Positions 1 to 7,501 of a stretch of DNA of 16,874 nt are shown here, in pieces. Positions within the stretch are counted from its first letter, which is position 1, and each line of letters begins with the position of its first letter. Origin of the DNA: CAYXFZ01 sp964464385. GTDB lineage: Bacteria > Planctomycetota > UBA1135. Below the pieces are notes generated by a model, which was not told the DNA's origin, did not search any database, and worked only from the letters and a program-made list of their open reading frames with translations. A program made the translations under genes and the position numbers. The stretch spans positions 1 to 16,874 of the forward strand of contig CAYXFZ010000056.1 of assembly GCA_964464385.1 (NCBI GenBank), in the 5' to 3' direction.

Positions 1-1
1 C

Positions 2-397
2 ATCGGTTTCGCCTCTTGGGTGGGCACCTTTCGCCTGGTGCGCGCCGAAACCAAAAGACTGGCTACCACTCCATGGATCGCGGCAGCGAGGGCGGCCGGG
101 GCCGGCCGGGCCTTTCTCGCCTTTCGACACCTCATCCCAAATTTGGCGCCACTTTGGCGCGTACAGTTCGGACTTCACTTTGTCGCCGCGGTGCAAGCCG
201 AGGCCATTATTTCCTTCCTGGGACTGGGGCCGATCGAGGCCCCTTCCTGGGGTCGCATTCTTGCCCAAGCTCCCGCCGACCTCAGCGCCGGAGTCTGGTG
301 GCCCCTGCTCTTCGCAACGCTCGCTCTAGCAGGCCTCTCCTGGTCGGTGCAGTCTCTCTGCGACGCTTCGAAACCTAGGGAAACCAAGACGTCGTGA
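2..397 (+). CDS. ABC transporter permease, peptide/nickel (DppC/OppC) type, C-terminal fragment
   Basis: The reading frame is open from base 2 and stops at TGA 395-397, so only about 131 C-terminal residues are present and the start lies outside the window. The visible part matches the end of the inner-membrane permease of Dpp/Opp-type importers. An EAA-like cytoplasmic loop (AARAAGAGRAFLAFRHLIPN) contacts the ATPase, and is followed by the family's EAIISFLGLG segment and a SWGRIL motif before the last membrane helix. Such permeases pair with a second permease, one or two ATPases and a periplasmic binding protein to import di-/oligopeptides or metals. Substrate cannot be told from this fragment. 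The extreme C-terminus (SLCDASKPR) is a poor version of the usual GDxLRDxLDPR ending. The gene converges on the MBL hydrolase gene and is the last gene of its own transcription unit. Confidence 0.85.
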   Translation: MGFASWVGTFRLVRAETKRLATTPWIAAARAAGAGRAFLAFRHLIPNLAPLWRVQFGLHFVAAVQAEAIISFLGLGPIEAPSWGRILAQAPADLSAGVWWPLLFATLALAGLSWSVQSLCDASKPRETKTS

Positions 398-566
398 TCT
401 TGCAAACAAGAATAGAGAAGCAACAGGGTTGCAAGGCAGAATTGGATCCTCCGCCCAACTGGTTGACACACCCAGAACCAATTTGATGGAAGTCCGCGCC
501 GAAAATAATCGTTGCTCAGCATGACCGAAGAAGTTGGAAGTCGCCGCTACCCCCTTCGCCAAGGCC

Positions 567-1418
567 CTAAACGGATTGAAAAGCGAAGCGTTTTCCCTTG
601 CGCACAAACTTGCCGATGGGTTGATCCGGGTCGTGGTAGAGCAGACACCACCAGCCTTCCTCGGCAGCGCGCGGGATCCATTCGCTACGGACCTGCCAAC
701 TTTTTTCGGCGTTCATATCGTAGGCCATGATCCAAGGGAGCGGCACGTGATGGCGGGTCGGAACCACGTCCGCCCAAAAGCAAGCGGTCTCGCCGGCGTC
801 TTGAACCAAGATCACCGATACGCCGTCGGAATGGCCGCCCAATTCGACCATGCGAATTCCTGGCACCGGTTCGGCCTCGCCAGTGAAAGTGTGCAAGAGA
901 TCAGCCTCTTCCAATGGGAGTAAATCCTCCAAGCGATAGCTGGCGCGACGCAAATGATCGCCGCTCTTGAGGGCGTCCACTTCAATTTGCGGCGTCCAGT
1001 GTTCGGCGCGAGGCAGGACCGGCCGGCCATCCTCCCCCACGGCGGCGCCAATGTGATCCCAGTGCGTGTGAGTCATAAGGCAGTGGGTCACGCTTTCGGG
1101 AGGACAGCCGGCGTTCGCGAGGGCGGCGGCTAGGCCCAACTCGGGACTCTCCTCAATGTGAAACATGGCGCGCTCGTTGGCCGACCAGCGCGAGCCAATG
1201 CCAGGCTCCAAGAGCACGGTATGGGTGCCATCCTCGACCAGAAAGGCCGTAGTTGCCAAGGGCACGGTGTGATCCTCGTGGACGGGCGTGAGCTCTCCCC
1301 AAATCGCCCGCGGTACGATGCCGAACATGGCGCCACCATCCAGGGCGAAGCGCCCGGTGGTCAGAGCCCGAATGCGAAACCGCCCCACCTGAATTTCGTA
1401 GCACGGGACATCGGCCAT
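567..1418 (-). CDS. MBL-fold metallo-hydrolase
   Basis: This is a 283-residue metallo-beta-lactamase-fold hydrolase with the complete metal-binding set. The HTHWDH motif (HxHxDH) is at residues 117-122, a GHSDG loop holds His196, an Asp lies in WAD at 217, and a late His is at 262 (YHDPD). Length and motif spacing suit the lactonase/thioesterase-like MBL enzymes rather than true beta-lactamases. No signal peptide is seen, so it is probably cytoplasmic. I chose ATG 1416-1418 because it starts 5 bases after the stop of acyl-CoA dehydrogenase 1. The longer open frame to 1502 would run back through that gene's conserved C-terminus. It is the last gene of a five-gene acyl-CoA operon, so hydrolysis of an acyl-CoA, lactone or related ester intermediate is a reasonable inference. 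The substrate is not readable from sequence. Confidence 0.88.
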   Translation of the reverse strand: MADVPCYEIQVGRFRIRALTTGRFALDGGAMFGIVPRAIWGELTPVHEDHTVPLATTAFLVEDGTHTVLLEPGIGSRWSANERAMFHIEESPELGLAAALANAGCPPESVTHCLMTHTHWDHIGAAVGEDGRPVLPRAEHWTPQIEVDALKSGDHLRRASYRLEDLLPLEEADLLHTFTGEAEPVPGIRMVELGGHSDGVSVILVQDAGETACFWADVVPTRHHVPLPWIMAYDMNAEKSWQVRSEWIPRAAEEGWWCLLYHDPDQPIGKFVRKGKRFAFQSV

Positions 1419-1423
1419 CGGCT

Positions 1424-2583
1424 TCAAACCCCGGCGTTGCGAATCAGGTCGCGGGAAATGATAATCTTTTGCACTTCGGAGGTGCCCTCGCCGATGGTGC
1501 ACAATTTGGCGTCGCGATACATGCGCTCGACCGGGAACTCACGCGAGTAACCGTTGCCTCCCAGGATCTGAATGGCCTCGTAGGTACAGCGCATGGCAAC
1601 TTCCGAAGAAAAGTACTTGGCCATGGCCGAATCCGTTCCGTAGGGACGGCCAGCATCCTTCAATCGCGCGGCGTGCCAGACCAGGTGGCGCGCGGCCGTG
1701 ATTTCCGTTTGCATGTCGGCCAACTTGAAGGCCACAGCCTGATGTTTGGACAAAGGCTTGCCAAATTGCTCCCGCTCACCGGCGTACTTGAGGGCCTGAT
1801 CCAGGGCCCCTTGGGCAATGCCAACGCCCAGCGCACCGATGCTGATGCGGCCACCTTCCAAAGTTTTCATGAAGGTGGCAAAACCATCGCCTTCTTCTCC
1901 GAGGAGGTGGTTCACAGGAACGCGGCAATCTTGAAAGACCAAATTGACCCAGTCCGAACCACGCATGCCAAGCTTGGTCTCGCCCTTTTCGATGGAAAAG
2001 CCCTCCATGTCGCGATCCAAAATCATGGCCACGATTCCCTTCGCCCCCTTGGACTTGTCAGTCTGGGCAGTGATCACAAAANNNNNNNNNNAAAATGCGC
2101 AATGCTCGTCCAGATTTTCTGACCGTTGACAACATAGTGATCGCCATCCCGAACCGCGGTCGTCACCGTGCCGGCGGAATCCGAGCCTGCACCGGGTTCT
2201 GTCAGGCCATAAGCACCCATGAACTCGCCGCTGCAGAGCCCGGGCAGGTATTTTTCCTTAAGGCTATCCGAGCCCCAAGCATAGATGGGCCAAGTACCCA
2301 AGGAAACATGCGCGGCGTAGGCTAGGCCAGTCGAACCACACACGCGCGAGAGTTCTTCCACGGCAATGATGTAAGAAAGCAAATCAAAACCCGCGCCCCC
2401 GTGTTCTTCGGGAAAGGGCAGGCCTGGAAGCCCCAACTCTTTCATCCCCTCCCAAGCTTCCGTATTAAAAGCGCAGTTTTCGTCTGCGTCCCGGACCCCA
2501 GGGGCGACGACTTCTTCCGCAAAACGGCGCACCGTTTGGCAAATCATTTCCTGTTCTTCGGTCAAATCGAAATTGGTTTCCAT
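1424..2583 (-). CDS. Acyl-CoA dehydrogenase 1 (interrupted by assembly gap)
   Basis: FAD-dependent acyl-CoA dehydrogenase that makes the alpha,beta double bond of an acyl-CoA and passes electrons to ETF. The N-terminal part (about 164 residues from ATG 2583-2581) has the helical domain and the LTEPGAGSD substrate/flavin loop at 127-135. The C-terminal part has the EGGRIS helix, REQFGKPL, ILGGNGYSREFPVERMYRD and, near the end, GEGTSE. The Glu of GEGT sits at the catalytic-base position used by short/medium-chain enzymes. The 10-N gap at 2082-2091 falls in the middle beta domain just after KIWTSIAHF, and the two halves are out of frame at the written gap length. I treat this as an assembly artefact, not a broken gene, because both sides keep intact family motifs. 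The start overlaps the mutase-subunit stop by one base (TGATG). The chain-length class (isobutyryl, butyryl, isovaleryl) cannot be fixed. Confidence 0.9.
2082..2091. other. Scaffold gap (10 N) inside acyl-CoA dehydrogenase 1
   Basis: Ten undetermined bases join two contigs. Each flank ends in four A residues on the + strand, a microhomology typical of an assembler break. The reading frames on the two sides agree only if the true insert is 2 modulo 3 bases long, for example 8 or 11. A collapse of the shared four-base run also restores the frame. The number 10 is therefore a placeholder rather than a measured length. Confidence 0.97.
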
Positions 2584-2993
2584 CAGTCTTGGAGTGCAGA
2601 GGGTAGGGTTTGTTCGATCCAATCGGCGATGTCCGATGTAGGCGTGCCAGGGCCAAAAATCATGCCCCAGCCCGACTCGCGCAGCTGTTGGGCGTCTTCT
2701 TCAGGAATGATGCCGCCAGCGAGCAACAAAACAGAGTCCAGACCACGCTCGCAGAGCACTTCGCGCACGCGCGGCAGAAGTGCCATGTGTGAGCCCGACA
2801 AAATGCTCAGGCCGAGCACATGCACATCTTCTTGTTCGACCGCATCCACGATTTGCTCGGGAGTGCGGTGCAGGCCAGTGTAAATGACTTCCATGCCCCG
2901 GTCCCGCAGGGCCGTGGCCACGACTTTGGCGCCCCGGTCATGACCATCCAGACCCGGCTTGCCAATCAACACACGAATATGACGTCGGCTCAT
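2583..2993 (-). CDS. Cobalamin-binding small subunit of an acyl-CoA mutase (methylmalonyl-/isobutyryl-CoA mutase type)
   Basis: This is a complete 136-residue stand-alone B12-binding domain. It carries the base-off/His-on motif DxHxxG (Asp16, His18, Gly21), where the His replaces the dimethylbenzimidazole ligand of adenosylcobalamin. The SxL motif is at 63-65 and the GG loop at 93-94. Size and motifs match the separate small subunits of isobutyryl-CoA mutase (IcmB), 2-hydroxyisobutyryl-CoA mutase (HcmB) and two-subunit methylmalonyl-CoA mutases. These work only with a roughly 520-560 residue TIM-barrel subunit that binds the acyl-CoA. No such large subunit occurs in this window, so the carbon-skeleton rearrangement cannot be assigned. 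The start overlaps the meaB stop by ATGA, and the stop overlaps the next gene's start, so translation is probably coupled. The neighbouring MeaB chaperone strongly supports a B12 mutase role. Confidence 0.92.
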   Translation of the reverse strand: MSRRHIRVLIGKPGLDGHDRGAKVVATALRDRGMEVIYTGLHRTPEQIVDAVEQEDVHVLGLSILSGSHMALLPRVREVLCERGLDSVLLLAGGIIPEEDAQQLRESGWGMIFGPGTPTSDIADWIEQTLPSALQD

Positions 2994-3961
2994 GTTTGAA
3001 TTCCGTCCAGAGAAGAGGACGATACTTCGTCCAAGAGTTGGCGGGCCAAGGCATCGGGCCGGGCCCCTTCCGTCAATAGGGATTGAATGCGCGCCGAAAA
3101 ACGCGGCTCGGCAATCAGTCGGGCGCGGAATTCCTCTCCCAACAAACGCAAGACCCGGGCCTTGTCGCGGCGGGCACGACGGGCATCCTGGGCACCACTG
3201 GCCTGGGCCATGGCCAAGGCAGCTTCCACTGCCCGACAGAGGTCCTCCACCCCGGTGCCATCCGTGGCCTGGCAGGAAAGCACGGGTACAGCAGCCGAAT
3301 CTTCAGGCCGCAACTCCACCATTTGTTCCAATTCGGTGGCCAGGGCCTCGGCGCCAGGGAGATCGGCCTTGTTGACCACCAAAATGTCGGCGGCTTCCAG
3401 CAAGCCGGCCTTCATTGCCTGAATCCCGTCGCCGCTCTGCGGAGTGAGCACCACCACGGTGCAATCAGCGGCGGCAGCAATGTCCACCTCGGCCTGACCG
3501 ACGCCGACGGTCTCCATCAGAATGACCGGAAAACCAAAGGCGTCCATCAAATCTGCAGCAGCACCGGCAGCGCGGGCCAAGCCGCCGAGCGATCCGCGCG
3601 TCGCCATGGAACGCACAAAGGTTTGGTGCTCGCCCTTTTCCAAGGAACGGTTCAAGCGAATGCGATCGCCAAGCAGAGCACCCCCCGTAAAGGGCGAGGA
3701 CGGATCCACGGCCAAAAGAGCGACATCGCGATCCAAAATCTCGTGCCAGGCCAAAATCAATCCATCCACCAAGGTGGACTTGCCGGCACCCGGGGGGCCC
3801 GTGACCCCGATGCGCACGGCCTTGCCGGTGCGATCATGCAAGGCGTCCAACAATTCCTCGGCGCGCGGATCGCCATCCTCCACCCAAGAAATGCCCCGCG
3901 CCAAAGCGCCCAATTTGCGCGCCGAAAAACCATCCAGGATCTCTTGCAGTGACGCGGCCAT
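2990..3961 (-). CDS. meaB: MeaB/ArgK-family GTPase, B12 mutase chaperone
   Basis: This 323-residue G3E-family P-loop GTPase guards adenosylcobalamin-dependent acyl-CoA mutases. It gates cofactor loading and ejects inactivated B12. The Walker A loop is GPPGAGKS at 55-62. The family signature DPSSPFTGGALLGDR is at 86-100, switch-like ETVGVGQ at 150-156, and the base-specificity motif NKAD at 197-200. The C-terminal helical arm used for dimerisation is present, and the length is normal for MeaB. The start ATG lies three bases after the stop of acyl-CoA dehydrogenase 2, and the end overlaps the mutase small subunit by four bases, giving a subunit-chaperone pair translated together. In the family the human counterpart is MMAA. 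The older 'ArgK, arginine transport kinase' label should not be used here. Confidence 0.95.
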   Translation of the reverse strand: MAASLQEILDGFSARKLGALARGISWVEDGDPRAEELLDALHDRTGKAVRIGVTGPPGAGKSTLVDGLILAWHEILDRDVALLAVDPSSPFTGGALLGDRIRLNRSLEKGEHQTFVRSMATRGSLGGLARAAGAAADLMDAFGFPVILMETVGVGQAEVDIAAAADCTVVVLTPQSGDGIQAMKAGLLEAADILVVNKADLPGAEALATELEQMVELRPEDSAAVPVLSCQATDGTGVEDLCRAVEAALAMAQASGAQDARRARRDKARVLRLLGEEFRARLIAEPRFSARIQSLLTEGARPDALARQLLDEVSSSSLDGIQT

Positions 3962-3964
3962 GCT

Positions 3965-5107
3965 TCAGGAAAGCAAACGACGCGCAATCACCATGCGCTG
4001 GATGTCGGTGGCCCCTTCGTAAATTTCGGTGATGCGGGCGTCGCGGTAATGACGTTCGACTGGAAATTCTTGGGTATAACCCGCACCGCCATGAATTTGC
4101 ACGGCGTCTTGCGCGGCTCGGTTGCAGGACTTGCTGGTAAACAACTTGGCCATGGCGGATTCTTGTGTGCAAACTTCCTGTTGGTCGCGCAGGCGAGCGG
4201 CGCGGTGCACCAACAAGCGACCGGCATCCAACTGCGTGGCCATGTCGGCCAACATCCAGGCCACGGCCTGAAATTGACCAATGGGTCGGGAAAATTGTTC
4301 GCGTTCGCCGGCATAACGAACCGACTCTTCCAAGCAAGCGCGGTGAATGCCCAGTGCTTGGGCACCGATGCCGATGCGGCCGCCGTCCAGGGTCTCCAGA
4401 GCGATCTTGAAACCACGGGTGACATCCCCCAGGAGATTTTCCTCCGGGACAAAAACATCCTTGAAGATCATCTCGCTGGTGGAGGAGCCTCGAATGCCCA
4501 TCTTCAATTCCTTTTTTCCGACCTGGACACCCTTAAAACCGCGCTCCACAAGAAAACATCCGATGTTGCGATTGCGTGGGGCCTCGGCATCGCTCACGGC
4601 ATAGACCACGAAGAGGTCCGCGTCGGGACCGGAGGTGACCCAGGCCTTGACCCCATTCAACTGCCAGCCGCCATCCACCTTGCGCGCTGTGGTTTTCAGC
4701 GAAGCGGCATCACTGCCCGCTTGGGGTTCGGTCAGGCAATAAGCCCCAAGGGTCTCACCAGAGGCAAGATTCGGCAAGTACTTGGCCTTTTGCTCTTCGC
4801 TGCCATACTTGGTAATCGGCCCGCAGATGAGGGAATTGTGGACGCTGATGGTGACCCCCGTGGAGGGGCACCAACGGTTGATCTCTTCCAGCAACAGGGC
4901 CGAATGCAGATTGCCGAAGCCAACACCGCCGTACTCCTCGGGAATGAGCAGGCCAAGAAATCCTTGTTCGGCCGCTTCGCGGATTGCCTCTGCCGGAAAT
5001 CGCTCTTCGTGATCCCAAGTGGCAGCATTGGGTTTGAGGGTGCGTTCCGCGAATTCGCGGGCCGCATCTCGAATCATTTCGTGTTCGTCGGTGAGCAGGG
5101 ATTCCAT
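3965..5107 (-). CDS. Acyl-CoA dehydrogenase 2 (short-chain/butyryl-CoA-like)
   Basis: This is an intact 380-residue FAD-dependent acyl-CoA dehydrogenase, the normal family length. The helical N-domain starts MESLLTDEHEMIRD. The flavin/substrate loop LTEPQAGSD is at 125-133, the middle beta domain has KAWVTSGPDADLFVVYA, and the C-domain has REQFSRPI, QIHGGAGYTQEFPVERHYRD and IYEGATDIQR. Glu364 in YEGAT is the predicted catalytic base, as in short/medium-chain enzymes. Electrons would go to ETF, which is not encoded here. It is the first gene of the operon that continues into meaB, the mutase subunit, dehydrogenase 1 and the MBL hydrolase. An AGGGGA ribosome-binding site lies 10 bases before the ATG. 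Butyryl-CoA is a plausible substrate given the C4 genes elsewhere in the window, but 2-methyl-branched substrates are equally possible. Confidence 0.93.
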   Translation of the reverse strand: MESLLTDEHEMIRDAAREFAERTLKPNAATWDHEERFPAEAIREAAEQGFLGLLIPEEYGGVGFGNLHSALLLEEINRWCPSTGVTISVHNSLICGPITKYGSEEQKAKYLPNLASGETLGAYCLTEPQAGSDAASLKTTARKVDGGWQLNGVKAWVTSGPDADLFVVYAVSDAEAPRNRNIGCFLVERGFKGVQVGKKELKMGIRGSSTSEMIFKDVFVPEENLLGDVTRGFKIALETLDGGRIGIGAQALGIHRACLEESVRYAGEREQFSRPIGQFQAVAWMLADMATQLDAGRLLVHRAARLRDQQEVCTQESAMAKLFTSKSCNRAAQDAVQIHGGAGYTQEFPVERHYRDARITEIYEGATDIQRMVIARRLLS

Positions 5108-5127
5108 GGGCTCGAAGTCCCCTATTC

Positions 5128-5191
5128 TAGTCTGACTCGGGATCGAGCCAGAGCAACTCTAGTCCGACTCAATATCCAACCAGACCAACTC
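5128..5191 (-). repeat. Two-copy, 32-base diverged tandem repeat at the CDF gene's 3' end
   Basis: Unit 1 (5160-5191) is the last codons of the CDF gene, and unit 2 (5128-5159) follows directly in the intergenic space. They match at 25 of 32 positions. Read on the minus strand, unit 1 encodes ELVWLDIESD then TAG, and unit 2 encodes ELLWLDPESD then TAG. Two of the differing codons are synonymous (Leu TTG/CTC, Ser TCG/TCA). The period is not a multiple of three, so unit 2 is not a readable extension of the gene. It lies directly upstream of the acyl-CoA dehydrogenase 2 ribosome-binding site. Confidence 0.8.
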
Positions 5192-6133
5192 AGGGAAACG
5201 AGCCCGTAGATCGCGCTCGATGCGATCCGTCTCCAGGGCAATCTCCTGAACCACCGCTTCGGCGAATTCTACGCAGACAGCCTGGGCGTCCTCAGAAAAA
5301 CGGTCTTGCCAATGCGGCGCCAATTTTTCGCCGATGGCGCGACCATTGAAATCCAGATCGGCCTGGAGTTTGAAGGCGCCGGCGCCAACAACCCTAGATT
5401 TCATGGCCCGCACAGCCTCCACAGCCGGTCGGGATTCCAAGAAGGAACGGATTTCCTGCTGACGCTCCGTGGCAAGGGCCTGGCCCAGAAGCAGGTGACG
5501 ATTGCGCATCGCCAGCCAAACCGCCACCGCCCCCATCATCAGGCCGACCAAAATGGATCCGAGGGAATCCCAGAAGGGATCACCCGTCCAGCGCGCCAAA
5601 CCAATGCAAGCAAAGGCCACGAGCACTCCCAAGGTAGCCACCAAGTCTTCCAGCAGAACGGCGGCGGCGGTGGGGTCGGTTGTCGTGCGCAAATACGCCA
5701 AGAGGCCCTTACGCCCAGCATCTTTGCGGACGGCCCGCCACGCCATCAGCAGCACGGCGCCGTCTATGACAATTGAAATGGCCAGGACAGCGAACACCAT
5801 CCAGCCCAACTCGGGCTGGGTCGGATGCAGGAGCCCGTGCACACCATGAGCAATCGTGACGCCACAGCCGAGGACAAAAATGCCCACAGCGGAAAGCAGG
5901 GCAAACAGAAATCGTTCCCCGCCATAACCGTAATGAAAGGCCTCATCCGCCGGTTTCAAAGAGCGCTTCATGCCGGTCCACAGCAGGGCTTGATTGGAGG
6001 CATCGGCAATGCTGTGCACCGCCTCGGCGAACATGGCCCCGGAACCACTGATCAAGGCCACGGCCAATTTGATGACAGCCAGGATGCTGTTTCCCACCAC
6101 CGCGGCAAAGACGGCAGTTTTAGAGGAGGCCAT
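5159..6133 (-). CDS. Cation diffusion facilitator (CDF) family metal transporter, ZnT9-like
   Basis: This 324-residue inner-membrane protein has the CDF plan of about six helices followed by a cytoplasmic C-terminal domain. It would export divalent metal, probably Zn(II) or a related ion, against protons. Helix 2 carries HSIADASNQ, with His40, Asp44 and Asn47 at the metal-site positions. A HYGYGGERF loop (67-75) is the family's cytoplasmic signature. Helix 5 has DPTAAAVLLED (153-163), where acidic Glu162/Asp163 stand in place of the usual HxxxD pair, as in the SLC30A9/ZnT9 branch. Helix 6 begins DPFWDSLGSILVG. The start is ATG 6133-6131, 12 bases after the flippase stop. The sequence before it is CTCCTCC, not a Shine-Dalgarno site. 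The metal specificity is inferred, and ZnT9-type proteins may have unusual substrates. A diverged copy of its last ten codons follows the stop. Confidence 0.9.
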   Translation of the reverse strand: MASSKTAVFAAVVGNSILAVIKLAVALISGSGAMFAEAVHSIADASNQALLWTGMKRSLKPADEAFHYGYGGERFLFALLSAVGIFVLGCGVTIAHGVHGLLHPTQPELGWMVFAVLAISIVIDGAVLLMAWRAVRKDAGRKGLLAYLRTTTDPTAAAVLLEDLVATLGVLVAFACIGLARWTGDPFWDSLGSILVGLMMGAVAVWLAMRNRHLLLGQALATERQQEIRSFLESRPAVEAVRAMKSRVVGAGAFKLQADLDFNGRAIGEKLAPHWQDRFSEDAQAVCVEFAEAVVQEIALETDRIERDLRARFPELVWLDIESD

Positions 6134-6145
6134 GTCAGGAGGAGA

Positions 6146-7483
6146 TCACGGAGATTCCGCGGAGGGGCTACGGAACAGTGCCAAGATGGTGGGTTCGAAA
6201 TCAAGGCGACGACGCACCTCACGGTACAAGAGGATGTTCCAAAGCGCAACCATGGCGGCGGCGGAAATGGCCGCGCCAATTTCACCATACAGAGGAATCA
6301 GCACGAGGTTGGCGCCGATTTTGAGTGCCGCACACAAAGTCAAAATGCGAGCGGCTACCTTTTGGTGTCCGGTCATGGTCAAGAGAAAACCGACCGATCC
6401 GGCAAGCGCATTGATGCACTGACCACCAATCAACCAGACCATGGCCGGCCGCGCCTCCACAAACTCCGACCCAAACCAGGCCAGCATCCATTCTCCGAAG
6501 AACAACAAGAAAGCCGCGGCCGGCAAAGTAAAGAGGGCAATGCCCCGCGCCGCCAAACACAACATATTTTGCAATTCTTCGCGCTTGCCCTGCACATACA
6601 ACTCGGAGATGAGTGGCGCGGCTACCGCATTCACGGCCGCCAAGCCGAACAGCAAAAGATCGGATGCCCGCGAAGCCACGGCATAGAGCCCGGCAGAGGC
6701 GGGATCATCCAACCAGCCGACCATGGCCGGGTCCAGCCGATTGATGCCAATGTTCATCAAGGTAATCCACAAGAGCGGACCAGCCACGCCCCGCCAGACT
6801 TGGGGTTCGGTAGCGGGATCCGCCATTTTGGCCTCCAGGGGCAAGTGACGCCGCACCGTCCAGAAACTCCAAAACAAGCTGACGACAAAGCCGCCCAAGA
6901 TCACCCAAGCACCATGCACGGGTTGCACGACCCCGCCAGTCAGCAACAAGGCCGCCAAGAGGCCACCCGAAACCAAGGGCCGCACAATTTGGTCCGGCAC
7001 CAAACTCCGGACCGGATTCTTGATGCCGCGTAACACCGATTGTTGGTGCATGGCCAAGAGCTGCACGGGAATCAACGCCGCCGTGACCCAAAGAATCGGC
7101 CGCCACGGAGAGTCCAATGGCAATTGCCAAGCCCAGAGGGCCAACACGCCCCCAGCCAACACGCCCCCCGTGCCCATGACCCGTGCCGTCCATCCCAACA
7201 TGCCACGAAACAAACCCCATTTTTTTTGCGGCGGATAACTGGGCAGAAATCGCACCAAGGTCGTGTCCATGCCCAGACCAGCCAAGGCCACCAAAATACC
7301 GGCCCAGGAAAGCACCACGGCCAACAGGCCGTAGCCCTCCTTGCCCAAGCTGCGCGTCAAACCAATTTGCAGGGCCAAGCCCAGAACCACAGCACCCAGG
7401 CGCAGAGCAAACACCCCCACCCCACCTCGCGCCAGCAGAGCGCTGGCGGTCGGTGCCGATCGGGGGGAGGCGGGCACGCTCAA
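6146..7483 (-). CDS. Polysaccharide/oligosaccharide flippase-like membrane protein (Wzx/MATE superfamily)
   Basis: This polytopic protein of about 445 residues has roughly 12-14 hydrophobic helices. It opens with the arrangement typical of Wzx-type lipid-linked sugar flippases: a first helix (GVGVFALRLGAVVLGLALQI) followed by LTRSLGKEGYGLLAVVLSWAG. The middle has the NIGINRLDPAMVGWL..ASAGLYAVASR stretch characteristic of this superfamily, and the second half has the GEIGAAISAA segment near its last helices. Such proteins flip undecaprenyl-linked oligosaccharides across the inner membrane. No glycosyltransferase or other polysaccharide gene is nearby, so its substrate is unknown. The preferred start is TTG 7483-7481, because GAGG lies at a good ribosome-binding distance. 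GTG 7477-7475 two codons later is the alternative. It sits 18 bases after the 186-residue membrane protein gene and 12 bases before the CDF gene. Confidence 0.85.
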   Translation of the reverse strand: MSVPASPRSAPTASALLARGGVGVFALRLGAVVLGLALQIGLTRSLGKEGYGLLAVVLSWAGILVALAGLGMDTTLVRFLPSYPPQKKWGLFRGMLGWTARVMGTGGVLAGGVLALWAWQLPLDSPWRPILWVTAALIPVQLLAMHQQSVLRGIKNPVRSLVPDQIVRPLVSGGLLAALLLTGGVVQPVHGAWVILGGFVVSLFWSFWTVRRHLPLEAKMADPATEPQVWRGVAGPLLWITLMNIGINRLDPAMVGWLDDPASAGLYAVASRASDLLLFGLAAVNAVAAPLISELYVQGKREELQNMLCLAARGIALFTLPAAAFLLFFGEWMLAWFGSEFVEARPAMVWLIGGQCINALAGSVGFLLTMTGHQKVAARILTLCAALKIGANLVLIPLYGEIGAAISAAAMVALWNILLYREVRRRLDFEPTILALFRSPSAESP

Positions 7484-7501
7484 GACCGCCTCAAGGTAGC
7501 G

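Noticed and set aside
457..483. Hairpin (8 pairs with one G-U on the minus strand) in the convergent spacer 398-566
   Set aside because: Neither side is followed by a T tract and the loop is 11 bases, so I do not call it a terminator. I see no gene, tRNA or promoter in that 169-base spacer.
1419..1502. Longer start for the MBL hydrolase
   Set aside because: The extra 28 codons overlap the conserved C-terminus of acyl-CoA dehydrogenase 1 and do not resemble an MBL N-terminus.
2584..2622. Upstream start for acyl-CoA dehydrogenase 1
   Set aside because: It would add 13 residues inside the mutase-subunit gene. The ATG at 2583 gives the family's usual N-terminus and a TGATG overlap.
5124..5155. 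TTGCTC and TAGAAT as a promoter for the acyl-CoA dehydrogenase 2 operon
   Set aside because: The spacer is 20 bases, too long for a standard sigma-70 promoter, and both boxes lie within the duplicated CDF tail.
4049..5209. A 386-codon plus-strand frame opposite acyl-CoA dehydrogenase 2
   Set aside because: The minus-strand protein matches its family over its whole length. The plus frame is its mirror and has no family motifs.
5825..7033. A 402-codon open frame on the plus strand, antisense to the CDF and flippase genes
   Set aside because: It is rich in His, Gln, Arg and Gly, has no domain logic, and spans two well-supported genes and their junction. It is a GC-driven shadow frame.
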